A DNA stretch of 64,000 nt, from positions 222,590 through 286,589 of the forward strand of contig JAIOIE010000018.1 of NCBI GenBank assembly GCA_019912665.1. The letters run 5' to 3'. The translations under genes were made by a program, and so were the position numbers. The notes below the pieces were generated by a model. It was not told where the DNA came from, ran no database searches, and worked only from the letters and a program-made list of their open reading frames with translations. Of the stretch, positions 1 through 7,212 are shown piece after piece. Origin of the DNA: Deltaproteobacteria bacterium. GTDB lineage: Bacteria; Desulfobacterota; GWC2-55-46. The first letter of the stretch is position 1. Each line of letters begins with the position of its first letter.

Positions 1-212
1 TTGAGCGCCTTCTCGACCGCCTCCGGGTCCCTTATGTCGCCGCGGACGAGATCCACGTCCCTCGCAAGGTACTCCGGCCTCTTTCCGTCCGGCCCGTGCA
101 CCTGCTCCACTAGCGAATCAAGGGCCCTTACCTTGTAGCCGCCGTTAAGCAGCTCATCCGCGAGGTGCGAGCCTATGAACCCGGCCCCTCCGGTAACCAG
201 TATCTTCTCCAT
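1..212 (-). CDS. NAD-dependent epimerase/dehydratase, N-terminal part
   Basis: The first 70 residues of a nucleotide-sugar epimerase/dehydratase; the gene runs off the left edge. The N-terminus MEKILVTGGAGFIGSHLADE carries the Rossmann GxxGxxG dinucleotide-binding motif of the extended SDR family. An acidic residue after the second strand (RALD) suggests NAD rather than NADP. The segment around VEQVHGPDGKRPEYL resembles sugar-nucleotide epimerases of polysaccharide loci. The start is the ATG at 212-210, preceded on the minus strand by a GGGAGG ribosome-binding site. The substrate cannot be read from this fragment. Another epimerase gene ends the window at the right. Confidence 0.85.
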   Translation of the reverse strand, partial: MEKILVTGGAGFIGSHLADELLNGGYKVRALDSLVEQVHGPDGKRPEYLARDVDLVRGDIRDPEAVEKAL

Positions 213-668
213 TCTTGACCTCCCTGCTCTCCCTGCGGGCGTTATCGAGCGGCACGTCCGGGCAATAGTCGGCTGATGCCAAATTTCAGAGAAACCAGCA
301 CGGTGCAGGGCGTTCGATTTTCGGCTAATCACTTTCAGACGGACCGCTGGAAAGGTGAAAGATGCAACCGGCTATGGGCTCGCGGGCAGAGGCATAAGCG
401 CTCCTTTAGTATGATGAAGCTTTCTTTCTAAACTTATATCAGGAATCGGCTTTGTCAAGGGAGGAGCGGCTCACGGCGCAGGCGCTTCAGGTTGAAAATC
501 GTCTCCGGGCACAAATCCTTTCCAATCGCGGGCATGGCGTGTTATAATCCTGCCACAAATTCCGCAAGGGCAGGATCAGCGCTCCGGCCTTTCCCCTCTC
601 GCAACCCCGTTCCAGTCGCCTCCGGTTGAGATTCTGCCGCCATCACCTATAATAGAAATAGGCAGCAG
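213..668. other. intergenic region, 456 bp
   Basis: Divergent gap between the epimerase gene (minus) and the EEP-family gene (plus). Apart from the candidate plus-strand promoter at 626-653, I see only a weaker TATAAT at 543-548 with a poor -35. No convincing ORF, repeat or RNA was found. Confidence 0.5.
626..653 (+). promoter_or_regulatory. candidate sigma70 promoter for the EEP-PLD pair
   Basis: TTGAGA (626-631), a 16-bp spacer and TATAAT (648-653). Transcription would start near 660, leaving a leader of about 9 nt before the ATG at 669. The call rests on the consensus match only. Confidence 0.5.
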
Positions 669-1418
669 ATGCCGTATCCGCAAAAGCCGCTCCGGGTAAT
701 GACATACAACGTCCACAGCTGCGTTGGCTCGGACGGGAAGATATCGACGTACAGGATAGCCGACGTCATCGCCCGCTACGAGCCCGACATCGTGGCCCTG
801 CAGGAGCTCGACTCGGGACTTGCCAGGACGAACCACGCGCACCAGGCCGAGGAGATCGCCGGGCACCTTGACATGGATTTCCATTTCCATCCGTCGCTGG
901 AGATCCGGAACGGCAAGTACGGCAACGCGGTCTTGAGCAGGTATCCGCTCCGCCTCGTACAGGCCGGCGCCCTGCCGTCGCCCTGGTGGTTCCGGCCCTT
1001 CGAGAGGAGAGGGGCTCTCTGGACGGCCGTGAGTTTCAGGGGGAGGGAGGTTCAGATTATAAACACGCACTTCGGGCACAACTGGAGGGAACGGGTGCTC
1101 CAGGCCGAGGCGCTCCTGGGCGCCCAGTGGGCCGCGCACTCTTCCTGCGCGCCGCCTCTCCTTCTATGCGGCGACTTCAACACCCTTCCGGTCTCGTCCG
1201 TTTACAAGAGGTTCAGGAAATTCCTCTCGGACGCGCAGCTCTCGATTTCGGGCAAGAAGCCCAGGAGGACATATCCGAGCCGCTATCCGATAGCCCGTAT
1301 CGACCATATCTTCTCGAGCCGCGAGGTCATGGTCCTTAATACCGACGTCCCGAGGACCATTCTCACCCAGGCCGCCTCGGACCACCTCCCCCTGATAGCC
1401 GACATGGATATACGCTGA
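669..1418 (+). CDS. endonuclease/exonuclease/phosphatase (EEP) family protein
   Basis: A 249-residue member of the DNase I-like EEP fold. The family's metal-dependent phosphodiesterase motifs appear in order: MTYNVHSC near the N-terminus, IVALQELD (metal-binding Glu), INTHFGH, LLCGDFNT (catalytic Asp and Asn), and the C-terminal pair ARIDHIFSS and SDHLPLIADM (Asp-His). No signal peptide is seen. It lies 27 bp upstream of a phospholipase D gene. In E. coli the EEP protein YbhP is likewise encoded beside the cardiolipin synthase ClsB, so a role in phospholipid head-group or phosphate-ester metabolism is a reasonable inference. A nuclease role cannot be excluded. The ATG at 669 has only a weak ribosome-binding site. 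Confidence 0.85.
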   Translation: MPYPQKPLRVMTYNVHSCVGSDGKISTYRIADVIARYEPDIVALQELDSGLARTNHAHQAEEIAGHLDMDFHFHPSLEIRNGKYGNAVLSRYPLRLVQAGALPSPWWFRPFERRGALWTAVSFRGREVQIINTHFGHNWRERVLQAEALLGAQWAAHSSCAPPLLLCGDFNTLPVSSVYKRFRKFLSDAQLSISGKKPRRTYPSRYPIARIDHIFSSREVMVLNTDVPRTILTQAASDHLPLIADMDIR

Positions 1419-1445
1419 CCCGGAAAGCACACCCGGAGGTACAAA

Positions 1446-2990
1446 ATGTGGAGCCGGATAATCGAGCCGGGCCGCAACTGCTTCGAGAATATCGCAATCG
1501 AGGAATCGGGGGTCTACGTCGACGGCGCGGAATACTATGGCGCCTTCTACCGCGCGGCCCTCAAGGCGCGGAGATACATAATAATCTCCGGCTGGCAGTT
1601 CGACAGCGAAGTATCCCTCATACGCGGCCCCGACGCCTTGAGGGCAAGGCGGGATGTGACGCTCCTTAAGTTCCTCGACTCGCTCTGCAGGAGAAACCCG
1701 GAACTCCGCGTCTACATACTCGCCTGGGACTTCAGCCTCATATTCCTGCACGAGCGCGAGTGGATGCAGGAGATCGTCTTCAACTGGTCCACGAGCGAGC
1801 GCCTCCTCTTCCGCTTCGATAACAAGCACGCCATTGGCGCGAGCCAGCACCAGAAATACACTGTTATTGACGGCTCCATAGCCTTCCTCGGCGGCATGGA
1901 TTTCGCGGCAGGCAGGTGGGACGACAGGCGCCACCTGGCCCGCAACCCCGAGAGGACCAACCCGGACGGAAAGCCTTACGCCCCATACCATGACATGCAG
2001 GCCTACTTCACAGGCCCGCTCGTTTCCACCCTCTCCAGGATGTTCGAGGAGCGCTGGAGGCTGTCAGTAGGTACTGATATCCGTCTTCCCGCCCCTCTCG
2101 AAGGCGACTACCTGCCGCCCGGCATAGGGACTCCCATACAGGCCAGGAGCGCTTCACTCAGCAGGACGCAGGGCAAGACCTTTTTCAGGCCCGACGGACC
2201 GGTGAAGGAGATTCGGGCCCTCTTCATCGACGCCATAAGGGCCGCCCGGAAGCTCGTCTATATCGAAAGCCAGTACTTCAGCTCGCATGCCATATACAGG
2301 GCGCTCACGGAAAGGATGGAGGACGGGTCGGCCCCCAGGCTCGATATAGTCATCGTGCTTCCGAAAAAGCCGAACGCGTTCGTAGAGGAGCTCTCTGTGG
2401 GCCTCCTGCAGACGCGGATACTGAGCCTCTTGAGGCAGACGGCCAAACGCCATGGCCATTCGCTCGGCATTTATTATACAACTGCACCCGGAGAGGGCGT
2501 GGACGAGGTCCCGGTGTACATACACTCCAAGCTCCTGATAGTCGATGACAGGTTCCTTACCGTGGGCTCGGCGAACGCCACGAACAGGAGCATGGGCCTG
2601 GATTCAGAGCTAAACATCTCCTGGGAGGCCTGTTCACTAAGGGACTTAAGCCTCATCCGTTCGATAAGGGAGTTCAGGGCCGGCCTGCTGATCGAATACA
2701 TCGGGACCGATTCCGGGATAGACTTAAGGAGGCTTAAAAGGCCGAGGGGGCTTGTCGAGTACCTCGACTACCTGGCCGAGACCAGGCTCTACCGGCTCCA
2801 GAGGCACAGTGTAAGCAGCTATCTCGCAGGGAACGAGATACTTAAGGCGCTCGATGAGCTCCTCATGGACCCCGAGAAGGCTTTCATAGAAGAGAACGTC
2901 TTCGAGATATTTTCTCCCGACGTGGCGTCGGTCTTTTCCGAAGGGATAACCTTATTCAAGAAATATCTCTTCAGGAAACGGGCGGGCTGA
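1446..2990 (+). CDS. phospholipase D / cardiolipin synthase-like protein
   Basis: A 514-residue protein of the PLD superfamily with two HKD half-sites: HQKYTVIDG (H135, K137) followed by the GG-D block IAFLGGMDF, and YIHSKLLIVDD (H360, K362) followed by TVGSANATNRS. Both half-sites look complete, so phosphatidyl transfer or phosphodiester hydrolysis is expected. There is no N-terminal membrane segment, and the length fits a soluble PLD better than ClsA. A GGAGGT site precedes the ATG. It probably shares a transcript with the upstream EEP gene, and a hairpin terminator follows immediately. The roughly 120 residues after the second HKD are alpha-helical in character and not assigned to a domain. 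The substrate is not predictable. Confidence 0.88.
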   Translation: MWSRIIEPGRNCFENIAIEESGVYVDGAEYYGAFYRAALKARRYIIISGWQFDSEVSLIRGPDALRARRDVTLLKFLDSLCRRNPELRVYILAWDFSLIFLHEREWMQEIVFNWSTSERLLFRFDNKHAIGASQHQKYTVIDGSIAFLGGMDFAAGRWDDRRHLARNPERTNPDGKPYAPYHDMQAYFTGPLVSTLSRMFEERWRLSVGTDIRLPAPLEGDYLPPGIGTPIQARSASLSRTQGKTFFRPDGPVKEIRALFIDAIRAARKLVYIESQYFSSHAIYRALTERMEDGSAPRLDIVIVLPKKPNAFVEELSVGLLQTRILSLLRQTAKRHGHSLGIYYTTAPGEGVDEVPVYIHSKLLIVDDRFLTVGSANATNRSMGLDSELNISWEACSLRDLSLIRSIREFRAGLLIEYIGTDSGIDLRRLKRPRGLVEYLDYLAETRLYRLQRHSVSSYLAGNEILKALDELLMDPEKAFIEENVFEIFSPDVASVFSEGITLFKKYLFRKRAG

Positions 2991-2996
2991 AATGCA

Positions 2997-3019
2997 AAAG
3001 CCCGGCAGAGCCGGGCTTT
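2997..3019. terminator. bidirectional hairpin terminator between PLD and helicase genes
   Basis: AAAGCCCGGC, loop AGA, GCCGGGCTTT: a perfect 10-bp stem between convergent genes, A-rich on one side and T-rich on the other. Confidence 0.8.
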
Positions 3020-3051
3020 ATTTCGGTGGTTTCCGGAGGGGGCGTATCCGA

Positions 3052-4656
3052 TTATTTCCTGCTGAGCGCCCTGGGCTTTGCCGGGGCCACCGCCACCTTT
3101 CTCCCCGAGATTATCGAGCGGTGCATGAACTCGATGATCTTTTCGGCGGAGTCCCTCGGTACCTCGACGAAGGTGAACGACTCGAATATGCTGACCTTCT
3201 TTATCTGCTGCCTGGGGAGGTCGGCCTTCTTCGATATCGCGTCCACTATGTCCATGGCGCTTACGCCCTGCTCCCTGCCGATGGTCATGAAGAGCCTCGC
3301 CATGCCGGGGGCCGCCCCGGTGTCGTCGAGCGAGCCTCTCTCTTCCTCTTCGGGGGCCCTGTCAAAGCCTTCGAGCTGAAACTTAAGTAGCGCCGCAAGC
3401 GCATCGACCGGCTTCAACCTCTCCGAGAGCTTCTCGGCCATACCGAGGAACCTGTCGAACCTCTTGTCGTCGATGAACTCGTTCATCTTCTCCTCCAAAG
3501 AGGCGAGACGCACACCGAGCACCTCTTCCCTGCTGGGGAGCTTGCCTTTCTTTATCTCCGCCTTGGACACGGCCTTTATGAGCCGGAACTGCCTGTCCTC
3601 CCTCGGGGTGACGAAGGTTATGGCCACCCCTTCCCTTCCGGCCCTGCCGGTCCTCCCGATCCTGTGCACGTAGGACTCGGGGTTCTGCGGTATCGAATAG
3701 TTCACGACGTGGGAGATGCTGCTTATGTCGAGGCCGCGCGCGGCCACGTCGGTTGCGACCAGCACGTCCACCTTGCCGCCCTTGAATTTCTTGAGGACGG
3801 CCTCCCTCTGCGCCTGCGTGTAGTCGCCGTGCATGGCGTCCGCATCGTAGCCGCGGAGCTTAAGATTCGAGGTGACCTCGTCCACTTCCTTCTTGGTATG
3901 GCAGAAGACGAGAAACGTGCCCTCGGCGTCGAAGTCTATAAGCCTTGAGAGCGCGTCCATCTTGTCCGAGTTCCTGAGCTCATAGACTATCTGCCGTATC
4001 TTCGCCGCCGTGAGCGTGTCCGCGGCTATACGGACCCTCTCCGGGGCCTTCATGTACCGCTTGGAAATCCTCAAGACCTCTTCGGGCATGGTCGCGGAGA
4101 AAAGGAGCGTCTGCCTGGCCTCCGGCGTGTCCTTGAGTATCTTCGTGATGTCGTCGATGAAGCCCATGTCGAGCATCTCGTCGGCCTCGTCGAGGACCAC
4201 GATCCTTACGTCCTTCAGAGAAAGCGTCCGTCTCTCTATGTGGTCCAATACCCTGCCGGGCGTGCCTACGACGATCTGGACACCCTTGGCTATGGCCTTT
4301 ATCTGACGGTCTATGGAGGTCCCGCCGTAGACCGGAAGGGCGTGCACCTTCTTGTAGGCCCCGAGCTTGTTTATCTCCTCGGCCGCCTGGATCGCGAGCT
4401 CCCTCGTCGGCGCGAGGATTACGGCCTGGACCGGGCCCCTGCCCTTGTCGACCTTCTCTATCACGGGTATGCCGAATGCGGCGGTCTTCCCGGTGCCTGT
4501 CTGCGCCTGGCCTATCACGTCCTTTCCGGACAAAAGAAGCGGTATCGTCTTCTCCTGTATGGGGGTCGGCTCCTCGAACCCCATTGCCGCCACTGCCTTC
4601 ATGACCTCGGGCGAGAGTCCGAAGTCATTGAAACTCTTCTTTTCCCTGCTTTCCAA
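3052..4656 (-). CDS. deaD: DEAD-box ATP-dependent RNA helicase
   Basis: A 534-residue DEAD-box helicase with every core motif: Q motif (GFEEPTPIQ, ~26-34), Walker A AQTGTGKT (51-58), PTRELA (83-88), TPGR, DEAD (156-159), SAT (187-189), the ATDVAARGLDI block and HRIGRTGRAGREG. The last ~75 residues (RLFMTIGREQG to FVEVPRDSAEKIIEFM) match the DbpA/CsdA-type RNA-binding domain, so this is a DeaD/CsdA-like helicase for ribosome assembly, RNA decay or cold adaptation rather than RhlE. The start is a TTG at 4656, supported by an AAGGAG site upstream and by the usual N-terminus (FNDFGLSPEVMKAV). It is transcribed alone and convergently with the PLD gene. Confidence 0.93.
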   Translation of the reverse strand: MESREKKSFNDFGLSPEVMKAVAAMGFEEPTPIQEKTIPLLLSGKDVIGQAQTGTGKTAAFGIPVIEKVDKGRGPVQAVILAPTRELAIQAAEEINKLGAYKKVHALPVYGGTSIDRQIKAIAKGVQIVVGTPGRVLDHIERRTLSLKDVRIVVLDEADEMLDMGFIDDITKILKDTPEARQTLLFSATMPEEVLRISKRYMKAPERVRIAADTLTAAKIRQIVYELRNSDKMDALSRLIDFDAEGTFLVFCHTKKEVDEVTSNLKLRGYDADAMHGDYTQAQREAVLKKFKGGKVDVLVATDVAARGLDISSISHVVNYSIPQNPESYVHRIGRTGRAGREGVAITFVTPREDRQFRLIKAVSKAEIKKGKLPSREEVLGVRLASLEEKMNEFIDDKRFDRFLGMAEKLSERLKPVDALAALLKFQLEGFDRAPEEEERGSLDDTGAAPGMARLFMTIGREQGVSAMDIVDAISKKADLPRQQIKKVSIFESFTFVEVPRDSAEKIIEFMHRSIISGRKVAVAPAKPRALSRK

Positions 4657-4974
4657 TTGCGTTCCGTCTCCTTTTTACAATCTGTGGTGATTTAATCTCC
4701 AAATATATCATGGAAGCGGTTATTTTGGTAACGAAATCGGCCACTGCCCGCCGATTCCAACAGGGCTGGGGAATTGGTTCCTCAGGTGGCCAGGGCGCAA
4801 AAAAAAGCCGGGAGTGGGCGCTCCCGGCAAGAGGGGGGGTAAACAGGGCTCCCACGGAAACAGGAACCTTGCTGGAAAAAACTTTAGCAGGGTTTCACGG
4901 ATTGTCAATGCGGTTTACAAAATTTTTTCCTGCAGAAATATTTTTTTACAGCTGCCCCGGAGCTTGCATTTTTA
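4657..4974. other. intergenic region, 318 bp
   Basis: Between the helicase start and the end of dinB. It holds the dinB-side terminator at 4799-4828 and presumably the helicase promoter. No further gene is recognised. Confidence 0.5.
4799..4828 (-). terminator. intrinsic terminator downstream of lexA-dinB
   Basis: On the minus strand GCCGGGAG, a 6-nt loop and CTCCCGGC are followed by eight T residues (plus-strand A tract 4799-4806). It lies about 150 bp beyond the dinB stop. Confidence 0.8.
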
Positions 4975-6210
4975 TCACCTTACATCGACCCTCTTCACCC
5001 CCTCGGGCCTCCACGCCGGGGATATTACGCCCGTTGGGTCCTCCCAGGGGTCCTTCTCAAAGAGCGCGGCCCATGTAACGGTCGACGAGCCGAAGGCCCT
5101 GTTAAGGCCGTCCATTGCCCCGAGGAGCCTCTCACGCCTCCTGTCATCCTCGAAAAGGGGCATCTGTTGCGCGCCCTTGGCAAGGTCCGAGAGCGTAACC
5201 CCAAGGAGCCGCACCGCGGTCTTAAGGCGCAACCCCTCAAGTATCCCCACTGCCGCCGAGTATATGGCGCGGGTGTCGTTCGTGGGGGCCGGAAGGGTTT
5301 TCTGTTTCGAGAAGGTAAAAAAATCAGGATACCTTATGGTAAGGGCCACTTTGCGCCCATAGAGGCCGTGTTCCCTTGCCCTTGCGCCGACCTTCTCCGA
5401 GAGCTTGAGTATATGTCTTTTTATTACCGGCTTATCCGAGGCGTCTACCTGAAGGGTCATGGAGTGCCCGACGCTTTTTGCCTCTTCCTCCTGTCCTATG
5501 GGCACGACCCCGCTCTCGTATATGCCCTGCCCCATAAGTTTAAGCCTCTCGCCTATTATGCCGAAGCGCTCCCTCAGGATGCTCGCCGGGAACCTTCCGA
5601 GTTCGCCGCATGTAACGACCCCCAGTGCGCCGAGGTGGGCCGTGAGCCTCGGGCCTATGCCCCAGAGCTCATTAACCGGCAGGTCCTCAAGGAGGGCCGG
5701 GACCTCTTCCGGCGCCAGGACGACCAGGCCGTCAGGCTTTTTCATGTCGGATGCGAGCTTTGCGATCAGCTTATTCGGGGCTATGCCTATGGAGCATGTA
5801 AGACGGCTCCCGATCTCGTCCCGTATCCTCTTCTTTACTGCCGTTGCAAGGGCCGAGGGAGAGCCGAAACCCGAGATGCAGCCCGTTATGTCCACGAACG
5901 CCTCGTCAATGGAGTACGCCTCGACCATCGGCGAGAAGTCCTTAAGTATCCCCATTATCCGGACCGAGGCGTCCGTGTATTTGCGGTTGTTCCCCGTGAC
6001 GAATATGAGGCCGGGGCAGGCCCTTCTGGCCTCGACCTTGTTCATGCCGGTCTTTACGCCGAACGCCCTTGCCTCGTAGGAGGCGGTCGTCACTACAGTC
6101 CTCTGGGCCGAGCCCACGACCGCTATGGGTTTTCCCCTCAGGGAAGGGTTCGACTGCTGCTCGACCGAGGCGAAAAAGGCGTTCATGTCGATATGCATGA
6201 TAAGCCTCAA
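4975..6210 (-). CDS. dinB: DNA polymerase IV (Y family)
   Basis: A 411-residue Y-family translesion polymerase. The N-terminus reads MRLIMHIDMNAFFASVEQ, with metal-binding D8, and YSIDEAFVDITG supplies D102 and E103; the finger, palm, thumb and little-finger regions are complete. Near the C-terminus QQMPLFEDD fits the QxxPLF-type beta-clamp-binding peptide. It is the third gene of lexA - 79-residue protein - dinB and overlaps the second by 4 bp (ATGA), so translational coupling is likely. Control by the LexA operator at 7088-7111 makes it an SOS polymerase. Its function in error-prone bypass is established for the family. Confidence 0.95.
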   Translation of the reverse strand: MRLIMHIDMNAFFASVEQQSNPSLRGKPIAVVGSAQRTVVTTASYEARAFGVKTGMNKVEARRACPGLIFVTGNNRKYTDASVRIMGILKDFSPMVEAYSIDEAFVDITGCISGFGSPSALATAVKKRIRDEIGSRLTCSIGIAPNKLIAKLASDMKKPDGLVVLAPEEVPALLEDLPVNELWGIGPRLTAHLGALGVVTCGELGRFPASILRERFGIIGERLKLMGQGIYESGVVPIGQEEEAKSVGHSMTLQVDASDKPVIKRHILKLSEKVGARAREHGLYGRKVALTIRYPDFFTFSKQKTLPAPTNDTRAIYSAAVGILEGLRLKTAVRLLGVTLSDLAKGAQQMPLFEDDRRRERLLGAMDGLNRAFGSSTVTWAALFEKDPWEDPTGVISPAWRPEGVKRVDVR

Positions 6211-6446
6211 GAGCCGACCTCCTCGATCGACCAGCCGAGGCTTGAAGAGTTATAGGCGAGCTCGAAGAGTGTAGCGCCGTCCGATACCGAGAAGTGCAGA
6301 ATGCGCGCGCTCCCCTCCCTTGACGCCCAGGTATAGGTTATCTCCTTTACGCCGTATACCCTTCCCCGCCATTTGAACTTCACCGGCCTTACCCCCCTGT
6401 CGAAGACAGCCACGACCTTTATCGCGTCCCTTATCTTTGTTGCCAT
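6207..6446 (-). CDS. small conserved protein of the lexA-dinB cassette
   Basis: A 79-residue protein that I cannot assign to a named family with confidence. It looks beta-rich (VKVVAVFDRGVRPVKFKW, RVYGVKEITYTW, ARILHFSVSD, LFELAYNSSSLGWSIE), with no signal peptide, Cys motif or helix-turn-helix. The pattern of basic and aromatic residues on short strands would suit a small barrel or SH3-like fold. It starts 17 bp after lexA and overlaps the dinB start by 4 bp, so it is co-expressed in the SOS response. A role in tuning the polymerase or the repressor is a context inference only. Confidence 0.75.
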   Translation of the reverse strand: MATKIRDAIKVVAVFDRGVRPVKFKWRGRVYGVKEITYTWASREGSARILHFSVSDGATLFELAYNSSSLGWSIEEVGS

Positions 6447-6463
6447 ATGGTTCCCTGCTTCGC

Positions 6464-7084
6464 TTACTTTTCAAGCAGCCTTATCACTGATATCACCTTG
6501 CCTATAACGGCGAAATCGCTACCCTCTTTGACTACGATGGGTTCCATTGCGGGGTTCTCCGGCTTCAAGACGACCGTGCCGCCGGTTTTTACGAGCCTCT
6601 TTACAGTTGCCTCGCCGTCTACGAGGGCCACGATTATATCTCCGTCCGAGGCATCGGGCTGGGGCCTTACGACCACGAGGTCGCCCTCGGAGATGCCCGC
6701 TTCAATCATGCTCTCGCCTTCGACCCTTAAAAGGAACGCGTCCCTGCACTTGAAGAAATGCTCATCGTGCACCACATGGCCCAGTATGTCCTCGACCGCC
6801 TCTTCCGGGGCGCCTGCCCTCACCCTTCCGGCTATGGGCAGGGAGATGCCGCCGCGCCGCGTCCGATCGGGGCCGAGAAGGGAGATCGCGCGGGAGGCCG
6901 AGGCCTCCCTTTTCAGGAACCCCTTCCTCTCAAGGGCCGCAAGGTGTTTTGCGGCGTTCTTCGGCCCCCTTATCCCGAACCTGGCGCATATGTCCCTCAG
7001 GGAAGGCGGGTAGCCCGCCTCCCCTATGAACTCGCTGAGGAAATCGAGTATCTCTTTCTGCCGTGATGTGAGTTGGCTGCCCAT
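6464..7084 (-). CDS. lexA: LexA SOS repressor
   Basis: A 206-residue repressor. The N-terminal winged helix (LTSRQKEILDFLSEF, GYPPSLRDICARFG, AAKHLAALERKGFL) is followed by the hinge with an Ala-Gly cleavage site (RVRAGAPE, A90-G91) and the S24 peptidase domain with Ser in VEGESMIEAG (S125) and Lys in GEATVKRL (K162). It should self-cleave on RecA filaments and derepress the cassette. The ATG is only 3 bp from the operator and has no Shine-Dalgarno sequence, so the mRNA leader is short and contains the operator. Downstream are a 79-residue gene and dinB. Confidence 0.96.
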   Translation of the reverse strand: MGSQLTSRQKEILDFLSEFIGEAGYPPSLRDICARFGIRGPKNAAKHLAALERKGFLKREASASRAISLLGPDRTRRGGISLPIAGRVRAGAPEEAVEDILGHVVHDEHFFKCRDAFLLRVEGESMIEAGISEGDLVVVRPQPDASDGDIIVALVDGEATVKRLVKTGGTVVLKPENPAMEPIVVKEGSDFAVIGKVISVIRLLEK

Positions 7085-7087
7085 AGG

Positions 7088-7111
7088 TTAGGGTTACATT
7101 TGTTACCCTAA
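7088..7111 (-). promoter_or_regulatory. LexA operator (autoregulatory)
   Basis: A 24-bp palindrome with outer arms TTAGGGT and ACCCTAA and inner ACA-TT-TGT, with one non-pairing base between arm and core on each side. It abuts the -10 and covers the expected transcription start of lexA. It differs from the E. coli CTGT-N8-ACAG and Gram-positive GAAC-N4-GTTC boxes. Operator identity is inferred from position and symmetry. Confidence 0.85.
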
Positions 7112-7139
7112 GAATAATCCGGGAGCCTTGGAATGTCAA
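7111..7139 (-). promoter_or_regulatory. lexA promoter
   Basis: On the minus strand TTGACA (7139-7134), a 17-bp spacer and TATTCT (7116-7111). The -10 touches the operator palindrome, so LexA would block open-complex formation or clearance. Confidence 0.8.
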
Positions 7140-7169
7140 GGGAAGAATATGGAAAGAATGACCATGAAC

Positions 7170-7204
7170 AAAAAGCCCTAAGCACCTGAAAACATGGGCT
7201 TTTT
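7170..7204 (-). terminator. terminator after the flavoprotein gene
   Basis: AAAAGCCC (7171-7178) pairs with GGGCTTTT (7196-7203) around a 17-nt loop, just past the stop of the minus-strand gene at 7213. The stem is short, so confidence is moderate. Confidence 0.5.
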
Positions 7205-7212
7205 ACGGAAAG

